A stretch of 64,000 nucleotides of DNA from contig CAWDTW010000069.1 in assembly GCA_963805295.1 (NCBI GenBank), positions 114,371 through 178,370 on the forward strand, read 5' to 3'. A program made the position numbers and the translations under genes. Positions 1-8,442 of the stretch are shown here, in pieces. Below the pieces are notes generated by a model. It searched no databases and was not told where the DNA came from. It saw only the letters and a program-made list of their open reading frames with translations. Position 1 is the first letter of the stretch. The number at the start of each line of letters is the position of its first letter. This DNA is from Roseiarcus sp963805295 (lineage in GTDB: Bacteria; Pseudomonadota; Alphaproteobacteria; Rhizobiales; Beijerinckiaceae).

Positions 1-1791
1 ATCCCGAGGGGTCGATCACCTCCTGACGTTCGTCGACACGCATGGCAAGTCCGGCGATGATTGCGTGCAACCGGGGCAAGTCGGGCTCGCCTGACGCGGG
101 CGCGGGGCGTCGTCGCCGCGCCAGGGAACGCTACGCGATATCAGGTCTACGCTAGGCAACGCGCGGTTTGGGCTCATCCGGCCGGTTCCTGCGCCAGCGC
201 CCGGATCCTTTGGCGGGCGTCGAGGAGGGTGGCCAGCGCTTCGGCCCCGCCGCCCAGACGAATGATCAGCTGGCGGGCGTGGCTGACCACCCGTCCGGGC
301 AGGCCGATCAGATGGAAGCGCAGCGCCTTCATGCGTTTGGCCGCCCATCTCTCGCCCAGCGCGAGACGCTTCATCGCGGCGTTTAGATTGAACGCCAGGA
401 TCGTCAGCGCCCACCAGGCGGCGTTGGCGCCGAACAGCCCAGAGGGCATCTGTCCGCCCGCCAGGTCGGATTTCGTCGCCGAATGGACTTCCTCGCTCTT
501 GCCGCAGCGCTCGCGCAGCCACCAGATCACGCCCTCGCCGGCGCCCGTGCGGTTGGTCACGACGGCGAACAGTTTATAGACCCCCTTCGGGCCGAACGCC
601 TGGGTGGGAAACGGCAGCTTCGCCTCGTCGCCCAGCGCCAGTTGGCGCAGCGGTTCGCGGATCGCGAGAAAGCGGTAATCGGCGCGGTTGCGGCTGTGCC
701 CGGCCCAATTGGGCACGTAGACGACCTCGGCCCATTCTTGATCGGTCTGTTGCGGCTGGCCGTCCGTTTTGCGGATCAGCGGCTTCCACGCGCTCTCGGG
801 CGTCGTCCGCACAGCCGCGCGGAAAGCCTCGGTCACGTCGGCGCCGATCGCGAACTCGATCACGCCAAAGCGCGGGTCTTTTCCCTCGCCGCAATAGAGC
901 AGCAGCTCTTCCTGATAGCCCGCCGTGTCCGAACGCAACGAGACTTTCTTCACGCTGTCCGGCAGATGGCGCAGGCTGTCTTTCAGGACGCGCAACTGCT
1001 CGTGTCCGGCGGGCACGTTGCCGTCGCGGAACTCCGAATAGAGCATCGCGCCCTGCTCCGCCCACCAGCAGTTCAGCGGCTGATACGCCTTGAACTTCTT
1101 GTAGCAAAACAGCGCCTCGCGCTTGTGCGTCTCAATCAGCGTCGCGTCCATGTCCAGCGTCGCCGTGGCCGCGGGCTGACGCTTCTGCAGAAAGTCCAGC
1201 AGCGCCTGGTTCACCCGCCATAGACCGCGCAGTTCCTGCGTCACCGCCGGAATGAACGCCATCCCCGCGACCGCCTTGGGCGAGGCTGGATCATCGAACC
1301 GTTCCAGCCAGCCCGACAGCGCCGACGGCGAGGGCGTCGCCCGCTCGCGCTCGCGCCGCCAGCGGCTTTTCAGCGACCGCCGTTCGGCGCGCGAAAGCAA
1401 ATCCTTCTCGATCGCCCGCAGGATCGCCGAAAAGCCGCTGTCGCGCTCCAACCGTTCGATGTCTTCCACGCAGTCGCCGCCGGAGAGATTCAGGAAAATC
1501 ACCGCCAGAACCATCTGGATGTCGAGCCAGCCCTGGCCGCCGGCCGCCCGAACATGCCGCTGGATCGCCCCGCCGAGGCCGCAGGCCTTGATCAGCTCGA
1601 GATACAAGGGAAGCCCGGCCAACGACGTCAATCCATGGCTGGACAAATCGGCCTCATACTGGAAATCGAGCAGCCCCTGTGCCAGCATCGCGCACCCCGT
1701 TGGTGATGGTTCTTGAGTCGCAAACCGAGACTATCTCCCTGATTCTTCAGGGCCAACGGGGAACTTGAATTTTCCTGATGCGGAATTCAGG
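1..1791 (-). mobile_element. IS1380-family insertion sequence, copy A (runs off the window start)
   Basis: From base 1 to 1791 the sequence is the near-identical reverse complement of 6652-8442, which defines the element by comparison. The inner end, on the transposase promoter side, is sharp: the shared sequence stops at about 1791, where an IS256-like fragment begins. The outer end lies at or beyond base 1, because identity is still running at the window edge. The element carries one transposase gene. IS1380 family membership comes from the transposase sequence. Together with copy B it brackets a 4.9 kb segment in inverted orientation. Confidence 0.8.
174..1688 (-). CDS. IS1380-family transposase (copy A)
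   Basis: A 504-residue DDE transposase that would catalyse cut-and-paste movement of its element. The protein starts MLAQGLLDFQYEAD and has the IS1380-type layout: an N-terminal region, a central catalytic domain with 'TLDMDATLIETHKREA' near residue 200 containing the first acidic residues, and a C-terminal region containing 'WWALTILAFNLNAAMKRL'. It differs from copy B at only a handful of residues (for example Leu/Ser near residue 15, Thr/Met near 117, Lys-Asp-Ser/Lys-Glu-Ser near 237). The gene is uninterrupted, so the copy may be active. It is transcribed away from the enclosed debris segment. Confidence 0.9.
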   Translation of the reverse strand: MLAQGLLDFQYEADLSSHGLTSLAGLPLYLELIKACGLGGAIQRHVRAAGGQGWLDIQMVLAVIFLNLSGGDCVEDIERLERDSGFSAILRAIEKDLLSRAERRSLKSRWRRERERATPSPSALSGWLERFDDPASPKAVAGMAFIPAVTQELRGLWRVNQALLDFLQKRQPAATATLDMDATLIETHKREALFCYKKFKAYQPLNCWWAEQGAMLYSEFRDGNVPAGHEQLRVLKDSLRHLPDSVKKVSLRSDTAGYQEELLLYCGEGKDPRFGVIEFAIGADVTEAFRAAVRTTPESAWKPLIRKTDGQPQQTDQEWAEVVYVPNWAGHSRNRADYRFLAIREPLRQLALGDEAKLPFPTQAFGPKGVYKLFAVVTNRTGAGEGVIWWLRERCGKSEEVHSATKSDLAGGQMPSGLFGANAAWWALTILAFNLNAAMKRLALGERWAAKRMKALRFHLIGLPGRVVSHARQLIIRLGGGAEALATLLDARQRIRALAQEPAG

Positions 1792-2046
1792 CGCTTCGCC
1801 AGAGTGCTGGCGGCCAAGCCTATCCCGCCGCCGTCGCCTGTTTGCGCGACGACCTCGCCGAACGCAAGGCGGTGCGAACCGCCAACGCCATCGAACGACG
1901 CTTCCGCGAGGTCCGCCGCAGAAACCCGCTCCATGGGCGTCTTCTAAGATCGAACCTCTATGGACCGCATCCTCTTCGCTGTCTTCACCCACGAAAACAA
2001 AATGCAGGGAATCCCGACCCTTCTCGCCCTGACACAAAGCCTTTGA
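1792..2046 (+). pseudogene. C-terminal fragment of an IS256 (Mutator)-type transposase
   Basis: Directly abutting the IS1380 end, one frame reads AYPAAVACLRDDLAERKAV and then TANAIERRFREVRRR, which is the typical C-terminal region of IS256-group transposases (the NxIER...R.R motif). Near 1921 the reading shifts frame and continues as SMGVF, stop, DRTSMDRILFAVFTHENK, ending at a stop at 2044-2046. The N-terminal two thirds is absent, cut off by the IS1380 insertion. With at least one frameshift and one in-frame stop it is a dead remnant. Family assignment is from motif recognition only. Confidence 0.65.
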
Positions 2047-2127
2047 CGTCACCCAGGCCGACGGGCCTCTTCCTCCTCTGTGGGTTTGTGATAAGCTGCC
2101 GCGGTAAACGAGCGCGGGAGGCGGCAA

Positions 2128-2247
2128 ATGAAATTCGCTGGCGTCGTGCTTTTGATCGCATTCGGTTCGCCTGTGATCGGCGCCGCGAAGGCGCGGAAGA
2201 GAATGGATTTGAGCCAGTTGCAAAATTATTTGGAACGCCTCTCATAA
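2128..2247 (+). pseudogene. 5' part of a small secreted-protein gene, interrupted by an IS
   Basis: A good Shine-Dalgarno (GGGAGG, 2116-2121) precedes ATG 2128. The product begins MKFAGVVLLIAFGSPVIGAA, a classic signal peptide. After about 28 codons the frame enters the left inverted repeat of the IS at 2211 and stops at 2245-2247. The sequence on the other side of the IS (from 3645) is open in a frame compatible with this start if a shared TG is used as the junction. I therefore infer that this is the first exon-like half of the gene continued at 3647. The function is unknown. Confidence 0.45.
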
Positions 2248-3644
2248 CCCCTCTCAAATCGAGGCAATATATTTAGAATCCATCCGACGGTTGTCAAGGC
2301 AATATTCTAAAATATTCCGCTTTACTGTGAGAAATATTTCAGTATAGTGTCAATTCTGTCGTCCTGAACCATAGCAACAGCAATGACCGACGATCCTCTC
2401 GACGCTATGAAAGCGCGCTGGAACCACATCCAGGGCTATCTGTTTCCTTGGCTTCGCGAGGAAGTCGACCCGATGACCGAAGCGCTCGGGCGGCTCGTCA
2501 CGACCCTCGACGTGATCGGCCTCGAGGCCTTCGTTCCCGAACCGCCCCGAGGCGCCGGCCGCCCGCCTGACGATCGCCGCGCCCTCGCCAGGGCGTTCGT
2601 CGCCAAGGCGGTGCTGGGCGTTCCTACCACCACCGCTCTGATCGAGCGCCTCGATGTCGACAGGTCGCTGCGTCGCATTCTCGGTTGGGAACGACGCTCG
2701 CAAGTGCCGTCGGAAGCTACCTTTTCCCGCGCCTTCGCGGAGTTTGCGCAGGGCGATCTGCCCGACAAGATGCACGCGGCGCTGATCGAGCGCTCGCTCG
2801 GCGGGCGCATCGTCGGCGTGATCGCGCGCGACGCCACCGAGATCGAGGCGCGCGAGAAGCCGGTCAAGACGGAGCCGAACGACAAAAAGGAGGATCCGCC
2901 GCCGCCCGATGGCGCTCAGCCGACGCGCAAGCGCGGACGCCCGCGCAAGGACGAGCAACGGCCAAAACCCGAGCCGACGCGCCTCGAACGGCAGACCACG
3001 CAGAACCTCGATCAGATGCTCGCCGATCTGCCCACCGCGTGCGATGTCGGCTCCAAGAAGAACAGCAAGGGCTACAAGGAAACCTGGATCGGCTACAAAC
3101 TGCATCTGGATGTCGCCTGCGGCCAAATCCCGGTCTCCTGCGTACTGACCTCGGCTTCCGTCCACGACAGTCAGGTCGCCATTCCCTTGATGACCATGAC
3201 CGGCGCCCGCGTCTCCTATCTCTACGATCTGATGGATGCGGCCTACGACGCCGCCGCCATCCATGACCACAGCAAGGCGCTCGGCCATGCGCCGATCATC
3301 GATCGCAACTTTCGCGCCCAGCACGAAGCCAAGGCCGAATGGGCCAAAGAAGTCGAGCGCATGAAACTCATCCATATGCCCGATCCGGACGACGTCATTT
3401 TTAATTTTCGCACCCTGGCCGAACGCGTCAACGCCCGACTGAAGGATGAATTCGGCGCACGGTCCGTGCGCGTGCGCGGCGCGATCAAGGTCAAATGCCA
3501 CCTCATGTTCGGCGTGGTGGCACTCGCGGTCGATCAAATACTCCGCGTCACGCAGCTCAGGCCCGCGCCGGCCTGAGCGCCGGCCGCTCCGCCCCGCGAA
3601 CACAGGGAAAATTCGCCGCGTTCGATGAATTTTGCAAGAGGCTC
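2211..3644 (+). mobile_element. IS4/IS5-superfamily insertion sequence with visible terminal inverted repeats
   Basis: The ends form imperfect inverted repeats of about 27 bp: the left end is GAGCCAGTTGCAAAATT at 2211 and the reverse complement of the right end at 3644 is GAGCCTCTTGCAAAATT, with further matching to an ACGC block. The single transposase gene lies between them. This gives an element of about 1434 bp. No long target duplication is evident; a shared TG at 2210-2211 and 3645-3646 is the best candidate. The element interrupts a short secreted-protein gene. Confidence 0.7.
2383..3576 (+). CDS. DDE transposase (IS4/IS5-like)
   Basis: A 397-residue transposase expected to move the element that contains it. 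The N-terminal part (residues 1-140) has the helical DNA-binding region seen in IS5/IS1182-type enzymes ('RALARAFVAKAVLGVPTTTALIERL'). Catalytic acidic residues are seen in 'VIARDATEIEAREKP' (first Asp), 'YLYDLMDAAYDA' (second Asp) and 'AERVNARLKDEFGARSV' (Glu with the following Arg/Lys helix). A proline/lysine-rich linker sits around residues 165-205. The gene is intact and has matching inverted repeats on both sides, so the element may be functional. Exact IS family (IS5 versus IS1182 groups) is not settled by inspection. Confidence 0.8.
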   Translation: MTDDPLDAMKARWNHIQGYLFPWLREEVDPMTEALGRLVTTLDVIGLEAFVPEPPRGAGRPPDDRRALARAFVAKAVLGVPTTTALIERLDVDRSLRRILGWERRSQVPSEATFSRAFAEFAQGDLPDKMHAALIERSLGGRIVGVIARDATEIEAREKPVKTEPNDKKEDPPPPDGAQPTRKRGRPRKDEQRPKPEPTRLERQTTQNLDQMLADLPTACDVGSKKNSKGYKETWIGYKLHLDVACGQIPVSCVLTSASVHDSQVAIPLMTMTGARVSYLYDLMDAAYDAAAIHDHSKALGHAPIIDRNFRAQHEAKAEWAKEVERMKLIHMPDPDDVIFNFRTLAERVNARLKDEFGARSVRVRGAIKVKCHLMFGVVALAVDQILRVTQLRPAPA

Positions 3645-3646
3645 TG

Positions 3647-4019
3647 ATGGTGCGTCTACGCGTAGGTGGCGGCCACACCGAAGTGACCAGCGGCGCGGCG
3701 ACTGGTGGGGCCGAAGTGTCCTTGCGGTCGCTCGATGTCACGGGCAATCTCAAGGGCGAGTTCGATACTAAAAAATAGAACGCTGAAGGTCTGGTGGACG
3801 GCATCAATGGCGCTCTCGGCCAAGTGTCCGCTGATCAGGCGGACAAGGTCCGAGCATGCCTGCAACCAGTTCGAGACCGGCTGCTGGACCTGATGCTCCC
3901 TGGGAGCAACAATAGTTCCTCGGGCAAACGCCCCCGTAGTGATCCAGACGACGACTGGAGCCAATAGCCCCGCTATCGCTAATGTTCATGGCAACGTGAC
4001 AATAACGGGAAACCACTAA
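3647..4019 (+). pseudogene. 3' part of the IS-interrupted small protein gene, with further breaks
   Basis: Immediately right of the IS the frame reads MVRLRVGGGHTEVTSGAA and so on to an in-frame TAG at 3777-3779. The same frame continues as NAEGLVDGINGALGQVSADQ and a helical segment with 'VRDRLLDLML'. Around 3890 a frame change is needed to reach the more protein-like end TTGANSPAIANVHGNVTITG, which stops at 4017-4019, one base before the next GTG start. The SPAI...GNVT pattern recurs in the next gene, so the two may be related. Function is unknown. It is dead if the stop and frameshift are real. Confidence 0.4.
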
Positions 4020-4716
4020 GTGCGGTTGCGCGTCTGGTGGGTCGCATTGGGACTTGCGATCGCGGTAGCGCCTGCGAAGGCACAGGAGCAAAAAACTTTG
4101 GGCCCATGCAGCCCCGCAATTGCCGGTGTTAGTGGCAATGTTGCGGTGACCTGCCTGACAAGTAATCAAAGAATTCGCATAGCGAGTTTCACAGGAAACA
4201 TTGCTGCGGACGTTCCTGGTTTAAGCAAGTTTATGTCCTCCAATTCCGGTCAAATTATATACCTGGACGCAGCATACACTGACGCATACACTGATGCGTA
4301 CGCTGCTGTCCCTAAAGCACTGCGGAGAATCCCTGCTGTCCCTATTTACGACAAAGACCTGCGGAGAATCTATGTTGTCAACTTTGTTGATTGTCGAAAT
4401 AAATTACTTGCCATAACTTATTTTTATCTTTGTCCGATTGCGGGGGTCAAGCTTCCATCTAAGTATTTAGATGTGACCGAGATCTACTTTAAAGATTTGA
4501 GAGTCTGTAGAGAATGCTGTCTCTATGCGCTACGACGCCTGGTACTTTCGTGGTTATTATCTTATCGCATTCGATGGATGCTCCAGTACAACACGTTTGG
4601 AATTTAGTTTCAGTTCATCGACTGGTGATAAATATATTGATTCTACATGCGTATATCGCCTGCGCGCAATTGACGATAAAGAGATATTGCTGTCCGACAA
4701 GTACGACACAAGATGA
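4020..4716 (+). pseudogene. Secreted hypothetical protein, AT-rich, probably frameshifted
   Basis: A GTG start at 4020 gives MRLRVWWVALGLAIAVAPAK, a signal peptide ending near AKAQ, followed by 'GPCSPAIAGVSGNVAVTC' with two cysteines. The first frame closes at 4607, but its last 30 residues look non-coding. Near 4500 a shift leads to a better frame (MRYDAWYFRGYYLIAFDGCS and onward) that ends at 4716. I read the two as one broken gene. Base composition drops sharply from about 4140 to 4745 compared with the surrounding GC-rich DNA, a sign of foreign origin. Local direct repeats lie at 4266-4371. No known family is recognised. Confidence 0.45.
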
Positions 4717-4883
4717 CGTCCAGCCGAATTGCGTGCGGCAACCAATTAGCCTGGCCATTACGGTGACGCGCCCGTCTTTACCGCTTTCTTTCGTCGGCTG
4801 CGCCTTCCCAGGTTCGCGGGCCCCGTATGTAAAGGGCGAGGGCGGCGAAACAGAAAAAGCACTGTCGGGCGGGGCGAGGCGCA

Positions 4884-4997
4884 AAAAAGGGCGCGCGCGC
4901 TCAACCACGGCCGGTCTTCGGCCCGCACGACGAGCCGGGCGCGCACGGGATTGAGGTTCATATGTGGATAAGCGCCGGCGAGATGCTGCTCGTCCAT
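4884..4997 (-). pseudogene. RAYT (REP-associated Y1 transposase) C-terminal fragment
   Basis: On the minus strand about 38 codons read MDEQHLAGAYPHMNLNPVRA followed by RLVVRAEDRPW. This is the conserved 'NPVRAxLV...WPWSS' region of REP-associated tyrosine transposases and closely resembles the complete RAYT at 59796-60470. No upstream HUH region is present, so this is only a remnant. It lies just right of the AT-rich secreted-protein pseudogene. Confidence 0.6.
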
Positions 4998-5222
4998 CCC
5001 CATGGCCGCCGTATCGCCCCTGCCAGAAATGGCCGGTTCGCCTGCGCCGCGCGTGGATGAAGCCGACATAGCGGCGACGCGCGAGGGCGCGGCGGCCATA
5101 ACTTTCGAATGCAAGTTGTCAGAGCGCCTTCAACTGTCTAGACCCCTGCGCGACGGCGACTAGCGGCCCGCGCGCGCCAACGGGGGCCGAGTGCGCAATG
5201 ATGGACGGGGATGCAGGCGGCC

Positions 5223-5470
5223 ATGTCGAAGCGCAAGTTTGTGATCGTGCTTATCAAGCCGTCGCACTACGACGACGACGGCTACGTCATCCAGTGGCGG
5301 CGGTCGACGATCCCCTCAAACAGCCTCGCCAGCGTCTACGGCCTCATCGCCCAATGCGCCGACGAAGGGGTTCTCGGCCCCGATGTGGACATCGAGGTCG
5401 AAGCCTACGACGAGTGCAACACCATCATCGACATGCCCGGGATCGCCGAACGCGCGGTCGGCGCCCCGTC
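5223..5470 (+). pseudogene. N-terminal fragment of a radical-SAM/B12-binding-type protein (tentative)
   Basis: From ATG 5223 the frame reads MSKRKFVIVLIKPSHYDDDG, then 'IPSNSLASVYGLIAQCA' and 'DVDIEVEAYDECNT'. This resembles the N-terminal cobalamin-binding region of large radical SAM proteins whose first strand holds a 'VIKPSHYDDDGYV' motif. The similarity ends near residue 83, and the remaining open frame to 5753 is antisense to gluconokinase and looks like a shadow. The gene therefore seems to be cut off by a rearrangement joining it to the gluconokinase region. The family call is from memory of motif patterns and is uncertain. Confidence 0.4.
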
Positions 5471-5546
5471 CGTTTGGCGTCGGCGCCTCGGTTTCTTGGG
5501 TTGGGGCCTGGATGACGGCGGCGGTTCATCCCGATCGCATCGCGCT

Positions 5547-6155
5547 CTAGGCCGACTTCGCTCTCGAGGCGAGGAGGCCGAGCGCGTCGATGATTTTTTG
5601 GACCTCGACGTCCGGGGGGTCGCCCGCATCCACGACGATCACGGGCTCGCCCGGCATTGGCTCTTCGAGGGTCGCGAACTGGCTCCTGAGGAGGGAGGCG
5701 GGCATATACTCGTGACGCCGCGCGCTCACCCGGCGGGCGATCAAATCCTCTGATCCCTTCAGGTAGACGAAGCGGACGTCGGGCCGCGCGGCAAGGATCC
5801 GGGCGCGGTAGGCGCGCTTGAGAGCCGAGCAGGTCAATACGCCGGAGCGGCCCGCGGCGGCCCAGGCTCTCAGCTCTTCGCCGATCCTGTCCAGCCACGG
5901 CTCACGGTCTGCGTCGTCGAGCGGGATCCCCTGGCGCATCTTCTCGACGTTGGCGGGCGGGTGCAAGCGGTCGCCTTCCATCATGTCCCAGCCGAGGCGC
6001 TCGGCGAGAAGCGCGCCGACGGTGGACTTCCCGCTGCCGGAGACGCCCATGATCACCAGCGCCTGTCCAGTCCGTTCAGGCTGTCCCGGCGATCGAGGCC
6101 CGGCTTCGCTCGCCTTTGTCTCTCTCGACAACGCCGACCGCGGGCCGGGGCTCAT
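5547..6155 (-). CDS. gntK: Gluconokinase
   Basis: Phosphorylates D-gluconate to 6-phosphogluconate in the cytoplasm, feeding the pentose phosphate or Entner-Doudoroff pathways. The 202-residue protein has an N-terminal extension of about 30 residues and then the P-loop 'IMGVSGSGKSTVGALLAERL'. These are followed by GntK-type segments 'EGDRLHPPANVEKMRQG' and 'LDDADREPWLD', a 'CSALKRAYRARI' segment and 'FVYLKGSEDLI'. The ATG at 6155 overlaps the stop of the upstream MFS gene by four bases, so the two formed a transport/kinase operon. The MFS gene has been cut by the IS, so expression may now depend on another promoter, possibly within the IS. Confidence 0.88.
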   Translation of the reverse strand: MSPGPRSALSRETKASEAGPRSPGQPERTGQALVIMGVSGSGKSTVGALLAERLGWDMMEGDRLHPPANVEKMRQGIPLDDADREPWLDRIGEELRAWAAAGRSGVLTCSALKRAYRARILAARPDVRFVYLKGSEDLIARRVSARRHEYMPASLLRSQFATLEEPMPGEPVIVVDAGDPPDVEVQKIIDALGLLASRAKSA

Positions 6156-6651
6156 GACGCGGAGGCCGGCGCCGGCTGCCCGCCCGGCGGCTCCGGGATC
6201 GGCTCGATCCGGCCAAGCACCACGACATAGGAAAAAATGCCGATGATGAGCACGACGCCGGCCACCAGGAAAGCGACCGAGAACGAGTTCGTCGCCCCCA
6301 CGAGCACGCCGGTCACCGCCGCGCACCGCCCCCATCAGGTTGTTGAGGAAGTTCATGATGCCGCCGATGGTCCCGGTGCCTCCGCGCGGCGCGATCAGGG
6401 ATGGGATCGACCACCCGACCGGCGCCGCCGCCGCCAGTCCGCTCAGCGCGATCGGAATCCAGAAGATCGCCCAGCCCGGGCTGGTCGTGGCGGTGGCGCC
6501 GAAGACGGCGAGGCCCAGCGCCATTCCGGCCACGAGCACCGTTTTGCGCACCCGTGTCTCGTCGTGGCCGCGAGCGATCATCTTGTCGATCAGCCAGCCG
6601 CCCACGATCAGGTCGGAGACGGTCGCGCAAAGCCAGGGGATCGCGGCGTAG
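6152..6651 (-). pseudogene. MFS transporter, N-terminus removed by IS1380 copy B and frameshifted
   Basis: Only the C-terminal part of a sugar-acid/sugar MFS permease remains. Its preserved frame reads 'LCATVSDLIVGGWLIDKMIA', 'TVLVAGMALGLAVFGATAT' and 'GTIGGIMNFLNNLMGA', which are transmembrane helices of the second half. Near 6310 a one-base shift is needed before it resumes as 'GVLVGATNSFSVAFLVAGVV' and ends in ATGA overlapping gntK. The upstream end coincides exactly with the IS1380 end at 6652. The coupling to gluconokinase suggests a gluconate or related aldonate transporter (inference). Confidence 0.7.
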
Positions 6652-8442
6652 CCTGAATTCCGCATCAGGAAAATTCAAGTTCCCCGTTGGCCCTGAAGAA
6701 TCAGGGAGATAGTCTCGGTTTGCGACTCAAGAACCATCACCAACGGGGTGCGCGATGCTGGCACAGGGGCTGCTCGATTTCCAGTATGAGGCCGATTCGT
6801 CCAGCCATGGATTGACGTCGCTGGCCGGGCTTCCCTTGTATCTCGAGCTGATCAAGGCCTGCGGCCTCGGCGGGGCGATCCAGCGGCATGTTCGGGCGGC
6901 CGGCGGCCAGGGCTGGCTCGACATCCAGATGGTTCTGGCGGTGATTTTCCTGAATCTCTCCGGCGGCGACTGCGTGGAAGACATCGAACGGTTGGAGCGC
7001 GACAGCGGCTTTTCGGCGATCCTGCGGGCGATCGAGAAGGATTTGCTTTCGCGCGCCGAACGGCGGTCGCTGAAAAGTCGCTGGCGGCGCGAGCGTGAGC
7101 GGGCGATGCCCTCGCCGTCGGCGCTGTCGGGCTGGCTGGAACGGTTCGATGATCCAGCCTCGCCCAAGGCGGTCGCGGGGATGGCGTTCATTCCGGCGGT
7201 GACGCAGGCACTGCGCGGTCTATGGCGAGTGAACCAGGCGCTGCTGGACTTTCTGCAGAAGCGTCAGCCCGCGGCGACGGCGACGCTGGACATGGACGCG
7301 ACGCTGATTGAGACGCACAAGCGCGAGGCGCTGTTTTGCTACAAGAAGTTCAAGGCGTATCAGCCGCTGAACTGCTGGTGGGCGGAGCAGGGCGCGATGC
7401 TCTATTCGGAGTTCCGCGACGGCAACGTGCCCGCCGGACACGAGCAGTTGCGCGTCCTGAAAGAGAGCCTGCGCCATCTGCCGGACAGCGTGAGGACAGT
7501 CTCGTTGCGTTCGGACACGGCGGGCTATCAGGAAGAGCTGCTACTCTATTGCGGCGAGGGAAAAGACCCGCGCTTTGGCGTGATCGAGTTCGCGATCGGC
7601 GCCGACGTGACCGAGGCTTTCCGCGCGGCTGTGCGGACGACGCCCGAGAGCGCGTGGAAGCCGCTGATCCGCAAAACGGACGGCCAGCCGCAACAGACCG
7701 ATCAAGAATGGGCCGAGGTCGTCTACGTGCCCAATTGGGCCGGGCACAGCCGCAACCGCGCCGATTACCGCTTTCTCGCGATCCGCGAACCGCTGCGCCA
7801 ACTGGCGCTGGGCGACGAGGCGAAGCTGCCGTTTCCCACCCAGGCGTTCGGCCCGAAGGGGGTCTATAAACTGTTCGCCGTCGTGACCAACCGCACGGGC
7901 GCCGGCGAGGGCGTGATCTGGTGGCTGCGCGAGCGCTGCGGCAAGAGCGAGGAAGTCCATTCGGCGACGAAATCCGACCTGGCGGGCGGACAGATGCCCT
8001 CTGGGCTGTTCGGCGCCAACGCCGCCTGGTGGGCGCTGACGATCCTGGCGTTCAATCTAAACGCCGCGATGAAGCGTCTCGCGCTGGGCGAGAGATGGGC
8101 GGCCAAACGCATGAAGGCGCTGCGCTTCCATCTGATCGGCCTGCCCGGACGGGTGGTCAGCCACGCCCGCCAGCTGATCATTCGTCTGGGCGGCGGAGCC
8201 GAAGCGCTGGCCACCCTCCTCGACGCCCGCCAAAGGATCCGGGCGCTGGCGCAGGAACCGGCCGGATGAGCCCATACCGCGCGTTGCCGAGCGTAGACCT
8301 GATATCGCGTAGCGTTCCCTGGCGCGGCGACGACGCCCCGCGCCCGCGTCAAGCGAGCCCAACTCGCCCCGGTTGCACGCAATCATCGCCGGACTCGCCA
8401 TGCGTGTCGACGAACGTCAGGAGGTGATCGACCCCTCGGGAT
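6652..8442 (+). mobile_element. IS1380-family insertion sequence, copy B
   Basis: This element matches the reverse complement of 1-1791 at nearly every base. Its left end begins CCTGAATTCCGCATCAGG at 6652, directly interrupting the MFS gene. Identity to copy A still holds at 8442, the limit imposed by the window start, so the true right end lies at or just past 8442. I could not identify a matching terminal inverted repeat at that end. The pair in inverted orientation could mobilise or invert the enclosed segment. Confidence 0.8.
6755..8269 (+). CDS. IS1380-family transposase (copy B)
   Basis: A 504-residue transposase, uninterrupted and almost identical to copy A (174-1688, minus strand). 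It has the same central catalytic segment 'TLDMDATLIETHKREA' and the C-terminal 'GANAAWWALTILAFNLN' helix. The few differences from copy A show that the two copies have started to diverge, or that the segment is polymorphic between copies in the genome. Its transcription runs away from the enclosed segment, so the two elements face outward from their promoters. Confidence 0.9.
   Translation: MLAQGLLDFQYEADSSSHGLTSLAGLPLYLELIKACGLGGAIQRHVRAAGGQGWLDIQMVLAVIFLNLSGGDCVEDIERLERDSGFSAILRAIEKDLLSRAERRSLKSRWRRERERAMPSPSALSGWLERFDDPASPKAVAGMAFIPAVTQALRGLWRVNQALLDFLQKRQPAATATLDMDATLIETHKREALFCYKKFKAYQPLNCWWAEQGAMLYSEFRDGNVPAGHEQLRVLKESLRHLPDSVRTVSLRSDTAGYQEELLLYCGEGKDPRFGVIEFAIGADVTEAFRAAVRTTPESAWKPLIRKTDGQPQQTDQEWAEVVYVPNWAGHSRNRADYRFLAIREPLRQLALGDEAKLPFPTQAFGPKGVYKLFAVVTNRTGAGEGVIWWLRERCGKSEEVHSATKSDLAGGQMPSGLFGANAAWWALTILAFNLNAAMKRLALGERWAAKRMKALRFHLIGLPGRVVSHARQLIIRLGGGAEALATLLDARQRIRALAQEPAG

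Noticed and set aside
483..1223. Long plus-strand frames opposite the IS1380 transposase
   Set aside because: They are antisense shadows of the transposase. GC-rich third positions leave the opposite strand open, and there is no independent protein signal.
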